Part shown: positions 53,598-62,218 of the stretch, one piece after another
How the letters are laid out: each line of letters begins with the position of its first letter
Position numbering within the stretch: position 1 is the first letter of the stretch
Position numbers and translations under genes: made by a program
Assembly: GCA_017561205.1 (NCBI GenBank)
Contig: JAFZDL010000106.1
Span: 34,431-98,430 of the forward strand
Length of the DNA: 64,000 nucleotides
Reading direction: 5' to 3'
From: Oscillospiraceae bacterium
GTDB lineage: Bacteria; Bacillota; Clostridia; Oscillospirales; Oscillospiraceae
Notes under the pieces: model-generated
The model's input: only the letters and a program-made list of their open reading frames with translations
The model's database searches: none
Told to the model about the DNA's origin: nothing

Positions 53598-53693
53598 CAT
53601 TATTCCAACACTTGTGTTTTTTATGTAACTGTAGTATAATTTAGGTAATGTTTGAAAACAACCATCAATTTTCCCATAAGTGTTGGAATAATG
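53598..53693. promoter_or_regulatory. Paired 16-bp inverted repeats between divergent genes (probable TetR operators)
   Basis: CATTATTCCAACACTT (53598-53613) is repeated exactly in inverted orientation at 53678-53693. One copy covers the leader of the membrane-protein operon; the other covers the start region of the TetR gene. A minus-strand promoter TTGTTT-17-TATACT (53633-53661) and a weaker plus-strand TTGAAA-17-CATAAG lie between them. Confidence 0.75.
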
Positions 53694-53702
53694 GAGAAAA
53701 AT

Positions 53703-54227
53703 ATGAATGTTAAAAATAATAAACGACGCAAGGAATCACAAAATAAGATTGAAAAGGCCTTTGTGGAACTATTGCAGAGCAGAGAGATCAAAGAAATCTC
53801 CGTATCAGATATCATAAAAATGACAGGATTAAATAGAAGCACTTTCTATGCAAATTACTTGGATATTTACGATCTCGCCGATAAAGTGAGGATAGAACTG
53901 GAAAATGATTTCACTAACCATTTTATAGATTATGACACAAGCCAAGATAATAACGGTGCATTACGAATGTTTACCCACATAAAGGAAAACCAGATCTTCT
54001 ATAAAACCTATTTTAAACTGTGTTATGATGATAAGTTCCTTGTTTCTGTATACGATGTGAGGCAAGCCGAAAAAGAACAGTTGACAGGAAATCTTAAATA
54101 TCACATTGAATTTTTCAGAAATGGATTGAATGCGATTATCAAAATGTGGCTCTCAAACGAATGCAAGGAATCCCCCGAGGAAATGGCAAAGATTTTGAAA
54201 CAGGAGTATAGAGGAAGAAGAACGTAA
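53703..54227 (+). CDS. TetR-family transcriptional regulator
   Basis: 174 residues. N-terminal HTH: KIEKAFVELLQSREIKEISVSDIIKMTGLNRSTFYANYLDIYDLADK. The C-terminal part fits the TetR_C_7/DhaS-like group. ATG 53703 is 6 bases after GGAG; ATG 53691 is an alternative that lies in the inverted repeat. Confidence 0.87.
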   Translation: MNVKNNKRRKESQNKIEKAFVELLQSREIKEISVSDIIKMTGLNRSTFYANYLDIYDLADKVRIELENDFTNHFIDYDTSQDNNGALRMFTHIKENQIFYKTYFKLCYDDKFLVSVYDVRQAEKEQLTGNLKYHIEFFRNGLNAIIKMWLSNECKESPEEMAKILKQEYRGRRT

Positions 54228-54233
54228 AAACAA

Positions 54234-54260
54234 GCCCGGAAGGAAAAAATCCTTCCGGGC
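54234..54260. terminator. Terminator between tetR and the phosphohexomutase
   Basis: 11-bp arms (GCCCGGAAGGA and complement) with an A-rich loop; convergent genes. Confidence 0.82.
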
Positions 54261-54271
54261 GTATTATTGCT

Positions 54272-55777
54272 TTATTTCGAGAAGTCGAGGAGCTTTTGTG
54301 CATCCAATTTGTCGTAGTTTGCAATAAAACCTGCCAATTCTTTTGCAATCTTCTTAGCACCGCCGATTGAGTTGCTTTCAATGTTCAGCGGCAGCAGGGG
54401 ATCGTGGAGGGACAGACGCAGCAGGAACCAGCCATTGCCGTGGGCTTCGTCCAGGTTCACACGAACACCCTCGAAATTGCTGGGAGCCAGGCTCCAGCCG
54501 GGCTGCTTTGCAGCATAAGCGGTCAATTCGTCAATGACCTGCTGGCCATAGGGCTTAAAGTCTTCCAGCAGAATGTTCATACGGAATTCAACGCTCTCAG
54601 CAGGCTCTTCAAGCTCTGCAATCAAGGATTCCAGGGTGTAACCTTCCTTGCGGCCACGGGCCAACTCAATAAGCAGCTTGGTTACGAGATAAGCGCCGTC
54701 ATCCAGAAAGTAGTTTTCCTTCAGTGCTCCATGACCGGAGGTCTCGATTGCCAGCTGGCTATCCTGGCCCTGGGCATTCAGATGAATGGACTCGTTGATC
54801 ACATTCCGGTAACCTCTCTTAAAGCGGTGGTGGATGCCGCCCTTAGCCTCGATAAACTTAGCAAGGCCGGTGGAGGTGATGGAGTCTGTGACAATGGTAG
54901 TGCCGGGGTATTCCCGCAGCAGAATGGCAGACAGCATAGCAATGATGCGATTACGGTTCAACTCACTGCCGTCGGACAGAACAGCGCCTGCTCGGTCAAC
55001 ATCGGTGTCAAAGATAATGCCCAAGTCAGCTTTTGCCAGCGTTACAGACTCGGTAATAGCTTCCATTGCGGTCTTGTCCTCAGGGTTAGGAATGTGGTTG
55101 GGGAAGCTGCCGTCGGGATCCAGGTAGCGGCTGCCCTCGGTGTTGGCGCCCAGGGGCTTCAGCACCTTATCTACATAGAAACCGCCTGCGCCATTGCCTG
55201 CGTCCACAACAATGCGGAAACCCTCCAGGGGCTTGTCTTCGCCGGTGGCAGAGCGGATCTTGTCGCAGAGGATTCCGGCATAGGCATCCATAAACTCACC
55301 GCAGATCAGCTTGCCTACGGACAGACCGGTGGTTTCTTCGCCAGCTGCAAAGGAAAGAATTTCCTTGATGTCGCCCTTTTCCAGACCACCCTCGGCAGTA
55401 AAGAACTTAAACCCGTTGCGGTTGAAGGGCAGGTGGCTGGCGGTAATCATAACGGTGCCGTCATAAGCATAACCTTCGGTGACGGTAGCCATAAACATTG
55501 CGGGGGTGCTTGCCATACCGAAGTCGGTGACCTCCAAGCCCTGCTCGATCATTGCCTCGCAAATCCAATTGCACAGTGCAGGACCGGACAGACGGGAATC
55601 CCGACCCACAGCTACCTTTAGGCCACTCTTTTTGCTGGTCTTCTTCATAAGCCACAGAGCAAAACCTCTGCCAATGTCCTTGCAGGCGGTCTCTGTCAAG
55701 TTAATGTGTTGACCTTCAATACCTTCCAGAGCAACACCGCGAATATCACTGCCGTTTTGCAGCTTGCTGTAATCCAT
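54272..55777 (-). CDS. Phosphomannomutase/phosphoglucomutase
   Basis: 501 residues, alpha-D-phosphohexomutase. Phosphoserine loop TASHLPFNRNG, metal site DTDVDRAG, sugar-recognition GETSGHGALKEN (reads AIETSGHGAL) and a C-terminal phosphate-binding domain. Interconverts hexose 1- and 6-phosphates for envelope sugars; mannose versus glucose preference cannot be told. ATG 55777 follows GGAGGA. Confidence 0.92.
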   Translation of the reverse strand: MDYSKLQNGSDIRGVALEGIEGQHINLTETACKDIGRGFALWLMKKTSKKSGLKVAVGRDSRLSGPALCNWICEAMIEQGLEVTDFGMASTPAMFMATVTEGYAYDGTVMITASHLPFNRNGFKFFTAEGGLEKGDIKEILSFAAGEETTGLSVGKLICGEFMDAYAGILCDKIRSATGEDKPLEGFRIVVDAGNGAGGFYVDKVLKPLGANTEGSRYLDPDGSFPNHIPNPEDKTAMEAITESVTLAKADLGIIFDTDVDRAGAVLSDGSELNRNRIIAMLSAILLREYPGTTIVTDSITSTGLAKFIEAKGGIHHRFKRGYRNVINESIHLNAQGQDSQLAIETSGHGALKENYFLDDGAYLVTKLLIELARGRKEGYTLESLIAELEEPAESVEFRMNILLEDFKPYGQQVIDELTAYAAKQPGWSLAPSNFEGVRVNLDEAHGNGWFLLRLSLHDPLLPLNIESNSIGGAKKIAKELAGFIANYDKLDAQKLLDFSK

Positions 55778-55914
55778 ATATGTATCCTCCGTTTACGCAA
55801 AATATTTATTCTATTAAATATAATATCACGGGTTCATTGAATAATCAATGATTATCTATGTGTAATACAACAAAAATTCCGGGAAATTGCCCGAATATTT
55901 ATACTGGAAAATTC

Positions 55915-55943
55915 TTGACAACATAAAAAAATTGTCATAAAAT
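55915..55943 (+). promoter_or_regulatory. Promoter of gdhA with overlapping inverted repeat
   Basis: TTGACA (55915-55920), 17-base spacer, TAAAAT (55938-55943). The spacer ends in TTGTCA, so TGACAA and TTGTCA form an inverted repeat across the promoter. About 90 bases of leader follow, containing ACCTG/CAGGT and GGTCC-type pairing; nothing in it matches a riboswitch I know. Confidence 0.82.
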
Positions 55944-56035
55944 AAAGCGTAATTTACCTGCTAAGGTACCGAGGGTCCAAGGCCTTCTACAGGTTGGTAT
56001 TGGGAAATTATATATTCTTTTTGGAGGTAATTTAG

Positions 56036-57385
56036 ATGAATGCCTATGTAGCAAGCGTAATTGAAAACGTGAAGAAGAAGTATGGCCACGAACCTGAGTT
56101 CGTGCAGACCGTGGAAGAGGTTCTGAGCTCTATCGCGCCTATGGTCGACAAGCACCCTGAGTATGAGAAGGCTGACCTGCTGAACCGTATGGTTGAGCCC
56201 GAGCGTATGTTTACCTTCCGTGTTGTCTGGACCGATGACAATGGCCAAGCTCACACCAATACCGGTTATCGTTGCCAGTTCAACGGTGCCATCGGCCCCT
56301 ACAAGGGCGGTCTGCGCTTCCAGCCCAATGTTACTCCCAGCATTATGAAGTTCCTGGGCTTTGAGCAGACCTTTAAGAACAGTCTGACTGGCCTGCCTAT
56401 GGGTGGCGCTAAGGGCGGTTCTGACTTTGATCCTGCCGGTAAGTCCGACGCTGAAATTATGCGTTTCTGCCAGAGCTTTATGACCGCTCTGTACCGCTAT
56501 ATCGGACCCGACATCGACGTTCCTGCCGGTGATATGGGTGTTGGTGGCCGCGAGATCGGCTACCTGTACGGTCAGTACCGCCGCCTGAAGGGCGTTTGGG
56601 AGAACGGCGTACTCACCGGTAAGGGCTTTACTTACGGCGGTTCTTTGATCCGTCCCGAGGCTACCGGCTACGGCGCAATCTACTACCTGCAGGAAGTGCT
56701 GAAGCACGAGGGTGACTCCATCGAGGGTAAGCGCATTGCTATCTCCGGCTACGGCAACGTGGGCTGGGGCATTATGAAGAAGGCTGCTGAGCTGGGCGCT
56801 AAGGTTACTTACTTTGCAGGTCCTGACGGCTACATCCACGATCCCGACGGTGTTGTTGGTGAGAAGCTGGACTACATCCTGGAGATGCGTGCTAAGGATC
56901 CTATGCACTGCAAGCCCTATGCTGACAAGTACGGTGTAGAGTTCGTTCCCAACGCTAAGTGCTGGGGCGTTAAGGATGTTGATATCTATATGCCCGCTGC
57001 TACTCAGAACGATGTCCGTATGGAGTCTGCTGAGAAGATCGCTGCTTCCGGTGTTAAGTACTACATCGAAGTTGCTAATATGCCCACCACAAACGATGCT
57101 CTGGAGTTCCTGCGTAGCCAGAAGCATATGATCGTTGCTCCTTCTAAGGCTGTTAACGCTGGCGGTGTTGCTGTTTCCGGTCTGGAAATGAGCCAGAACT
57201 CTGAGCGTCTGGTCTGGACTGCTGAGGAAGTTGACGAGAAGCTGAAGGGCATCATGAAGGTTATTCACCAGATGTCTGTTGATGCCGCTGAGGAATACGG
57301 TCTGGGTTACGACCTGGTTTCCGGTGCTAACCTGGCTGGCTTCAAGAAGGTCGCTACCGCTATGATGGAGCAGGGCCTGTTCTAA
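56036..57385 (+). CDS. gdhA: NADP-type glutamate dehydrogenase
   Basis: 449 residues, hexameric GdhA. Seen: YKGGLRFQPNVTPSIMKFLGFEQ, catalytic Lys in PMGGAKGGSDFDP, DIDVPAGDMGVGGREI, and the Rossmann ISGYGNVGWG. Assimilates ammonia into glutamate (or the reverse during amino-acid fermentation). The codon choice is highly biased (GCT, GGT, CTG, AAG), pointing to high expression. ATG follows GGAGGT by 8 bases. Confidence 0.97.
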   Translation: MNAYVASVIENVKKKYGHEPEFVQTVEEVLSSIAPMVDKHPEYEKADLLNRMVEPERMFTFRVVWTDDNGQAHTNTGYRCQFNGAIGPYKGGLRFQPNVTPSIMKFLGFEQTFKNSLTGLPMGGAKGGSDFDPAGKSDAEIMRFCQSFMTALYRYIGPDIDVPAGDMGVGGREIGYLYGQYRRLKGVWENGVLTGKGFTYGGSLIRPEATGYGAIYYLQEVLKHEGDSIEGKRIAISGYGNVGWGIMKKAAELGAKVTYFAGPDGYIHDPDGVVGEKLDYILEMRAKDPMHCKPYADKYGVEFVPNAKCWGVKDVDIYMPAATQNDVRMESAEKIAASGVKYYIEVANMPTTNDALEFLRSQKHMIVAPSKAVNAGGVAVSGLEMSQNSERLVWTAEEVDEKLKGIMKVIHQMSVDAAEEYGLGYDLVSGANLAGFKKVATAMMEQGLF

Positions 57386-57399
57386 GAAACTACATAATG

Positions 57400-57437
57400 A
57401 TCGCCTCCTGTCAATCAGCAGGAGGCGATTTCTTTTG
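57400..57437 (+). terminator. Terminator of gdhA
   Basis: 11-bp arms (ATCGCCTCCTG and complement) with an 8-base loop followed by TTCTTTTG. Confidence 0.87.
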
Positions 57438-57447
57438 TTGTATAAGG

Positions 57448-57477
57448 AAAACCGGAAGGGGGAGCCCTTCCGGTTTT
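57448..57477 (-). terminator. Terminator of putP
   Basis: 13-bp arms (AAAACCGGAAGGG and complement) around GGAG, followed by T-rich sequence on the minus strand. Confidence 0.85.
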
Positions 57478-57480
57478 TGT

Positions 57481-59058
57481 TCAGGAAATCTTATTTGTGA
57501 CTGTGTCAAATTCTTCCTGGATCTCCTTGGAGGGAGGTGCGGTGAGCAGGGAAACCACTACAACGAAAATGCAGGAAATAATGAATGCAGGCAGCAATTC
57601 GTAAATGTTCCATGCGCCGCCCAGAGGACGGATCACCAACTTCCACACAAATACCGCAATACCACCGGAGAGCATACCGGCAATAGCGCCGGCTCGGTTG
57701 GTGCGCTTCCAGAACAGGCTAAACAGCATCAGCGGTCCGAACACCGCACCGAAGCCAGCCCACGCAAAGCTGACGATGGTGAAGATGACACTGTTTTCAT
57801 CCAAAGCGATAAGAATTGCAACAAGAGAAATTGCCAACAAAGTAAAACGGGTAACATTCATAACCTGCTTGTCTGTGGCTTTCTTACGATAGATACCGTG
57901 ATAGAGGTTCTTAGCTAATGCGGAAGCAGCGATCAACAGATAGGAATCAGAAGAACTGATTGTTGCTGCCAGAATACCGGCCATTACAAATCCGGCCAGG
58001 ATGGGAGGCAGCAGATTGGTTGACAGAGTTATGAAGATACTCTCTGCACCGGATTTGGTTGTCAGTGCTGCGGGGAAGAGAGCCCGACCAACAATACCAA
58101 TAAATACAGCTACAGCCAGGGAAATAACGACCCAAACAGTTGCAATTCTGCGAGAACGGGTCAGTTCATTTTCAGAGCGAATGGCCATAAACCGCAACAG
58201 CACCTGGGGCATACCGAAGTAACCGAGGCCCCATGCCATGCAGGATGCGATGGAAAGGAAACCGTAAGTACCGGCAGCACCGAACTGGGGAACATTGTTT
58301 ACAACCTGCTGAATACCTCCATCAGGCACAGGATTGCCGTCGGCAGCCAGGGGAGTAGCAATACCGAAGAAATCGAAGAAACCGGGAATGGACTTTGCGT
58401 TCTCCACAACAGCATTCAAACCGCCTGCAGCTGCAGTACCCAGTGCGACGACTAAGGTAAGCGCAACGATCATAACAATAGCCTGCATAAAGTCGGAAAC
58501 GCTTTCAGCAAGGAAACCACCAAGGATGGTATACAGCAGGACAAATGCGGCGCCCAGGATCATCATGGGTATATAGGGCATATCAAACAATGTGGAGAAG
58601 AGCTTGCCACAGGTAACAAAACAGCTGGAAGCGTAAACAGTGAAAAAGATCAAAATGAAGATAGCGGCGATGCTCATAATAACCTTGCTCTTCTCGTGAA
58701 AACGATTGGAGAAGAACTCAGGCAGAGTAATAGCTTCGCCGGCCTTCTCACTGTAACGGCGCAGGCGCTTGGAAACAATCAGCCAGTTGAGATAAGTACC
58801 TACAGCCAAACCGATGGCGGTCCAGGCAGCATCGGAAACACCGCACCAGTAAGCTACACCGGGCAGGCCCATTAAAAGCCAACCGGACATATCGGATGCC
58901 TCGGCACTCATAGCAGTGACCCAGGGTCCCAGGCTACGGCCACCCAGGAAGTATTCCTCTGAGTTTTTGTTTGCGCGTTTTGCGCACAGAACACCGATGA
59001 GGATAACGGCGCTCATATAGATGATCATTGCGATCAGTACTTGCGTTGTACTACCCAT
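57481..59058 (-). CDS. putP: Sodium/proline symporter
   Basis: 525 residues, about 13 hydrophobic segments, sodium:solute symporter family. PutP-type signatures: EEYFLGGRSLGPWVTAMSAEASDMSGWLLMGLPG and the substrate-domain GYFGMPQVLLRFMAIRS, with ISSSDSYLLIAASALAKN for sodium binding. Proline as substrate is inferred from these motifs. ATG 59058 is preceded by GGAAAG. Confidence 0.93.
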   Translation of the reverse strand: MGSTTQVLIAMIIYMSAVILIGVLCAKRANKNSEEYFLGGRSLGPWVTAMSAEASDMSGWLLMGLPGVAYWCGVSDAAWTAIGLAVGTYLNWLIVSKRLRRYSEKAGEAITLPEFFSNRFHEKSKVIMSIAAIFILIFFTVYASSCFVTCGKLFSTLFDMPYIPMMILGAAFVLLYTILGGFLAESVSDFMQAIVMIVALTLVVALGTAAAGGLNAVVENAKSIPGFFDFFGIATPLAADGNPVPDGGIQQVVNNVPQFGAAGTYGFLSIASCMAWGLGYFGMPQVLLRFMAIRSENELTRSRRIATVWVVISLAVAVFIGIVGRALFPAALTTKSGAESIFITLSTNLLPPILAGFVMAGILAATISSSDSYLLIAASALAKNLYHGIYRKKATDKQVMNVTRFTLLAISLVAILIALDENSVIFTIVSFAWAGFGAVFGPLMLFSLFWKRTNRAGAIAGMLSGGIAVFVWKLVIRPLGGAWNIYELLPAFIISCIFVVVVSLLTAPPSKEIQEEFDTVTNKIS

Positions 59059-59144
59059 ATCTTTCCTCCAAAATTAAAAAGATATGTTTAGTTTACTTTA
59101 TAAAAGTGAATTAGTCAATAATTTGTTGAGAAAATAAAGAAAAA

Positions 59145-59172
59145 ACCGAAACTCACATAAGTGAATTTCGGT
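59145..59172 (-). terminator. Terminator-like hairpin beyond the tRNA-Pro fragment
   Basis: ACCGAAACTCAC pairs with GTGAATTTCGGT with one mismatch around ATAA, followed on the minus strand by TTTTTCTTTATTTT. Separates the fragment from putP. Confidence 0.75.
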
Positions 59173-59176
59173 CTTT

Positions 59177-59296
59177 TGGTCGAAGTGTCGGGATTTGAAC
59201 CCGAAGCATGGCAAGCCATGCTTGAGGCTTATGCCCCCACTCGCTCTCCGCTTCGCGGAAACCGCTCGGGGTCGGCACCCAAGAGGCCTCGGGTTC
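59177..59296 (-). repeat. Scrambled tRNA-Pro fragments
   Basis: The 28 bases at 59177-59204 repeat the 3' end of the neighbouring tRNA-Pro (59348-59375), T-arm and CCA included, with one mismatch. At 59279-59296 there is an 18-base exact inverted copy of 59368-59385, the T-stem/variable part of the same tRNA. Between them lies a hairpin (AAGCATGGC/GCCATGCTT). No complete second tRNA can be folded. Confidence 0.75.
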
Positions 59297-59310
59297 ATCA
59301 AACTGCAATA

Positions 59311-59347
59311 AAAAATCCAAAACCCGCACATGCAGATTTTGGATTTT
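59311..59347 (-). terminator. Terminator of tRNA-Pro(CGG)
   Basis: AAAAATCCAAAA pairs with its complement ending at 59348, with a 14-base loop, followed on the minus strand by TTTATTG. Confidence 0.7.
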
Positions 59348-59424
59348 TGGTCGGAGTGTCGGGATTTGAACCCGAGGCCTCTTGGACCCGAACCAAGCGC
59401 GATACCAAACTTCGCCACACCCCG
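59348..59424 (-). tRNA. tRNA-Pro(CGG)
   Basis: 77 nt with encoded CCA. Acceptor CGGGGTG/CACTCCG, anticodon stem CTTGG/CCAAG with loop TTCGGGT giving anticodon CGG, T-arm TCGGG-TTCAAAT-CCCGA. The D-arm matches that of the tRNA-Pro(GGG) at 63.2 kb. Confidence 0.95.
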
Positions 59425-59535
59425 ATAACGGAAAATATTATAGTGAAATTCTCACCAGTTGTCAAGTGTCGGAATATCATTTCATATAATCTACTGTACA
59501 GCTATAGGCGCATATACTTGGTTTGGAGGAATACT

Positions 59536-59817
59536 ATGAGCTACCGTGTAGATTATAATCCGGAAATGAAAAAACGCTACCCATCTTTTATTAAAATCCG
59601 AAGGAATGTCCCGACGCGACCGTTGCTGATTGCTGTTGCAGTTATTACAATCTGTTATGGCGTATACCGTAGCGATCTGTTGCGTTACTTAATTCCCGGC
59701 AATCCTGCTGTGACTACAGCAGCATTTTCCGGTATGGTAGATAACATTGAGGCAGGGAAGACTGTGCGACAAGCATTTCTTGATTTTTGTAAGGAAATTA
59801 TAGTCAATGCAAACTAA
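59536..59817 (+). CDS. Small single-pass membrane protein
   Basis: 93 residues: a basic N-terminus (YNPEMKKRYPSFIKIRRNVPTRP), one membrane segment (LLIAVAVITICYGVY), then about 45 polar residues. Overlaps the M50 protease gene by 11 bases, so the two are translationally coupled. Its place resembles SpoIVFA before SpoIVFB, but it lacks the LytM-like domain; it might be a short partner of the protease (inference). ATG 59536 follows GGAGGA; in-frame sequence upstream runs through the tRNA. Confidence 0.75.
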   Translation: MSYRVDYNPEMKKRYPSFIKIRRNVPTRPLLIAVAVITICYGVYRSDLLRYLIPGNPAVTTAAFSGMVDNIEAGKTVRQAFLDFCKEIIVNAN

Positions 59818-60355
59818 ATTTGACATAAAGCCCAACACTTATATTTATATTGTGTTGCTGTTATTCCTTGTTCCTCTTAAGTGGTTGTTTGCCTGGGTGT
59901 TTGCAGCCGGATTTCACGAGATATGCCACTGGCTTGCAGTAAGGTTGTGCGGCGGTGAGATTTATAGTATCATGATTGGTATTGGTGGCGCAAAAATGGA
60001 ATGTGGACCTATGACTAAAAAGAAAAGACTTTTGGCAGTTCTCTTTGGACCGTTGGGTGGATTATTATTGGTGCTTTTTGCAAGGTGGATACCGAGGGTT
60101 GCATTGTGCAGTTGGTTTCTGTCTTTGTATAATCTGTTGCCACTGCTGCAGTTGGATGGCGGTAGGGCGCTGGAAATCTTATTTGGCGAAAAAGCGCTTG
60201 TTCTACAAAAAATATTTTTGATCGTTCTGAGCATTGTCGCAATATATGTATCAGTGATATTACGTTTAGGATTATTGCCACTTGGAATTATTGCTGCACT
60301 ATGGCTGAAAAGCAGAAATTTCCCTTGCAAACCGGGCGGTTGCAAGGTACAATAA
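59807..60355 (+). CDS. Site-2 protease family (M50) membrane metalloprotease
   Basis: 182 residues, multi-pass. Zinc motif H37-E38-x-x-H41 (FHEICHW) and the second site NLLPLLQLDGGR with D117, spaced as in SpoIVFB-type enzymes. Such proteases cut membrane-bound substrates, for example pro-sigma-K in sporulation; the substrate here is unknown. It lies directly upstream of the TIGR03960 gene, a common Clostridia order. Confidence 0.88.
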   Translation: MQTKFDIKPNTYIYIVLLLFLVPLKWLFAWVFAAGFHEICHWLAVRLCGGEIYSIMIGIGGAKMECGPMTKKKRLLAVLFGPLGGLLLVLFARWIPRVALCSWFLSLYNLLPLLQLDGGRALEILFGEKALVLQKIFLIVLSIVAIYVSVILRLGLLPLGIIAALWLKSRNFPCKPGGCKVQ

Positions 60356-60382
60356 AGGCACATATACAAAAGAGGTAACAAC

Positions 60383-62218
60383 ATGACTGAAAAATTACAG
60401 CGCATTCTCCCCATGGTGCAGAAGCCTGCCCGCTACACAGGCGGAGAATACAATGAAATTAAAAAGAATTTAGAAGATGTTCGTGTGCGAGTCGCCTTCT
60501 GCTTTCCGGATACCTATGAGATCGGTATGTCCAATGTGGGTATGCGAATCCTGTACGGCGTGATGAATGAAATGGACGGCGTTTGGTGCGAACGGGTTTT
60601 TGCGCCCTGGGGAGATATGGAAGAGGCCATGCGTGCCAATAAACTGCCGCTTTGGGCCTTGGAGAGCCAGGATCCTGTTACGGATTTTGATATGATTGCC
60701 ATCACCATCGGCTATGAAATGTGCTACACCAACATTCTCAATATGCTGGATCTGGCCGGTGTGCCCCTGTATGCAAAAGAGCGGCATGGGTTAAAAAATA
60801 TTGTGTTTGCCGGCGGCGTTTGCACGTTTAACCCGGAGCCTTTGGCTGACTTTGTAGACTTTTTTTCTCTTGGTGAAGGCGAGGAGAGTACGGTAGAGAT
60901 CGTTTCACTTTATGATCGGGCAAAGGCTGAAAATTGGAGCAAAGAAAAGTTTCTTACGGAGGTTGCAAAGATCCCCGGTGTATATGTGCCCTCCTTCTAT
61001 GAACACAGTTACAATTCTGACGGCACGCTGAAAGCTATTACCACAATGGAGGACGCACCGAAAACCGTCACCAAGCGAATTGTCGAGAACTTGGACGACG
61101 CCTATTTCCCCACGAAGATGATTGTTCCCTCTACGGAAATTGTCCATGACAGAGCCAATCTTGAGGTGTTCCGTGGCTGTATTCGCGGCTGTAGATTCTG
61201 CCAGGCAGGCTTTTCCTGCCGGCCCGTTCGGAAGAAAAGCCCTGAGGTGCTTTATCGCCAGGCGGTGGAAACTTTGGTGGATTCCGGCCATAATGAGATT
61301 ACACTTTCCAGCTTGTCTACCTCGGATTATAGGCAGTTAAAGCAGCTTACAGACGAGATGATCCCTTACTGTGAAAGCCGCCGCATTAACCTGTCTGTGC
61401 CCTCTCTGCGGGCTGATAATTTCTCCCGGGAGTTGATGCAAAAACTGCAGACACTCCGCAAGAGCGGCCTGACATTCGCTCCGGAGGCGGGAACACAGCG
61501 ATTGCGGGATGTGATCAATAAGAATCTGACTGAGGAAGAAATTCTCACAACCTGTGCCAATGCTTTTTCTGGTGGTTGGAACAACGTGAAGCTCTACTTT
61601 ATGCTTGGTTTGCCCACTGAAACAGACGAAGATGTGCTGGGTATTGCGGATTTGGTTTATAAAGTTATTCAGACCTGGAAGGAACACGCATCCAACAAAA
61701 AACGGGGTCTGCGTATCCATGTGGCTACGGCTTATTTTGTGCCGAAACCCCATACGCCTTTCCAATGGGAGAAGCAGATCGATCCCCAGGAATACCTGCG
61801 TCGCTGTCGCCTGCTGAAAGACCATTTCTATTCCAAGTCCATTGAGTACAATTACCACACCCCGGATATCAGCCGACTGGAGGCGGTGACCGCCCGCGGT
61901 GACAGACGACTGGCACCTGTTTTGGTGGAGGCTATGAAAAACGGCGCAAAGCTGGACGGCTGGGATGAGTATTTCAATTACCAGGCCTGGCTGGATGCAT
62001 TTGAGACCTGTGGTATTGATCCGGATTTCTATACTGTCCGTGGATTTGGAGAGGATGAAATCTTGCCTTGGGATACCATTGATGTGGGTGTTACCAAGAA
62101 ATTCTTGCTCAAGGAGCGGAAACAGGCCTATGCCGAAACTGTAACTCCAGATTGCCGTCACGGCTGTGCCGGTTGCGGTGCTGCGGCTCTTTTACAGGAG
62201 GTGAAGTGCGATGCTTAG
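60383..62218 (+). CDS. TIGR03960-family B12-binding-type radical SAM protein
   Basis: 611 residues. N-terminal cobalamin-binding-like region (VRVAFCFPDTYEIGMSNVGMRILYGVMNE), radical-SAM cluster motif CIRGCRFC at about residue 272, GLTFAPEAGTQRLRDVINKN, and a cysteine-rich tail (CRHGCAGCGA). The function is unknown. It is nearly always paired with a DUF2344 protein and often sits near ribonuclease G and rplU, not seen here. It overlaps the next gene by 8 bases. Confidence 0.92.
   Translation: MTEKLQRILPMVQKPARYTGGEYNEIKKNLEDVRVRVAFCFPDTYEIGMSNVGMRILYGVMNEMDGVWCERVFAPWGDMEEAMRANKLPLWALESQDPVTDFDMIAITIGYEMCYTNILNMLDLAGVPLYAKERHGLKNIVFAGGVCTFNPEPLADFVDFFSLGEGEESTVEIVSLYDRAKAENWSKEKFLTEVAKIPGVYVPSFYEHSYNSDGTLKAITTMEDAPKTVTKRIVENLDDAYFPTKMIVPSTEIVHDRANLEVFRGCIRGCRFCQAGFSCRPVRKKSPEVLYRQAVETLVDSGHNEITLSSLSTSDYRQLKQLTDEMIPYCESRRINLSVPSLRADNFSRELMQKLQTLRKSGLTFAPEAGTQRLRDVINKNLTEEEILTTCANAFSGGWNNVKLYFMLGLPTETDEDVLGIADLVYKVIQTWKEHASNKKRGLRIHVATAYFVPKPHTPFQWEKQIDPQEYLRRCRLLKDHFYSKSIEYNYHTPDISRLEAVTARGDRRLAPVLVEAMKNGAKLDGWDEYFNYQAWLDAFETCGIDPDFYTVRGFGEDEILPWDTIDVGVTKKFLLKERKQAYAETVTPDCRHGCAGCGAAALLQEVKCDA

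Noticed and set aside
54404-55621. 405-codon plus-strand frame opposite the phosphohexomutase
   Set aside because: No ribosome site or family; the minus strand has all hexomutase motifs.
55961-57268. 435-codon minus-strand frame opposite gdhA
   Set aside because: Codon-bias shadow; the plus strand is an unmistakable glutamate dehydrogenase.
59161-59535. N-terminal extension of the 93-residue membrane protein through the tRNA-Pro region
   Set aside because: It would translate tRNA and terminator sequence; the repeated GFEPEA peptides come from the T-arm copies. ATG 59536 has its own ribosome site.
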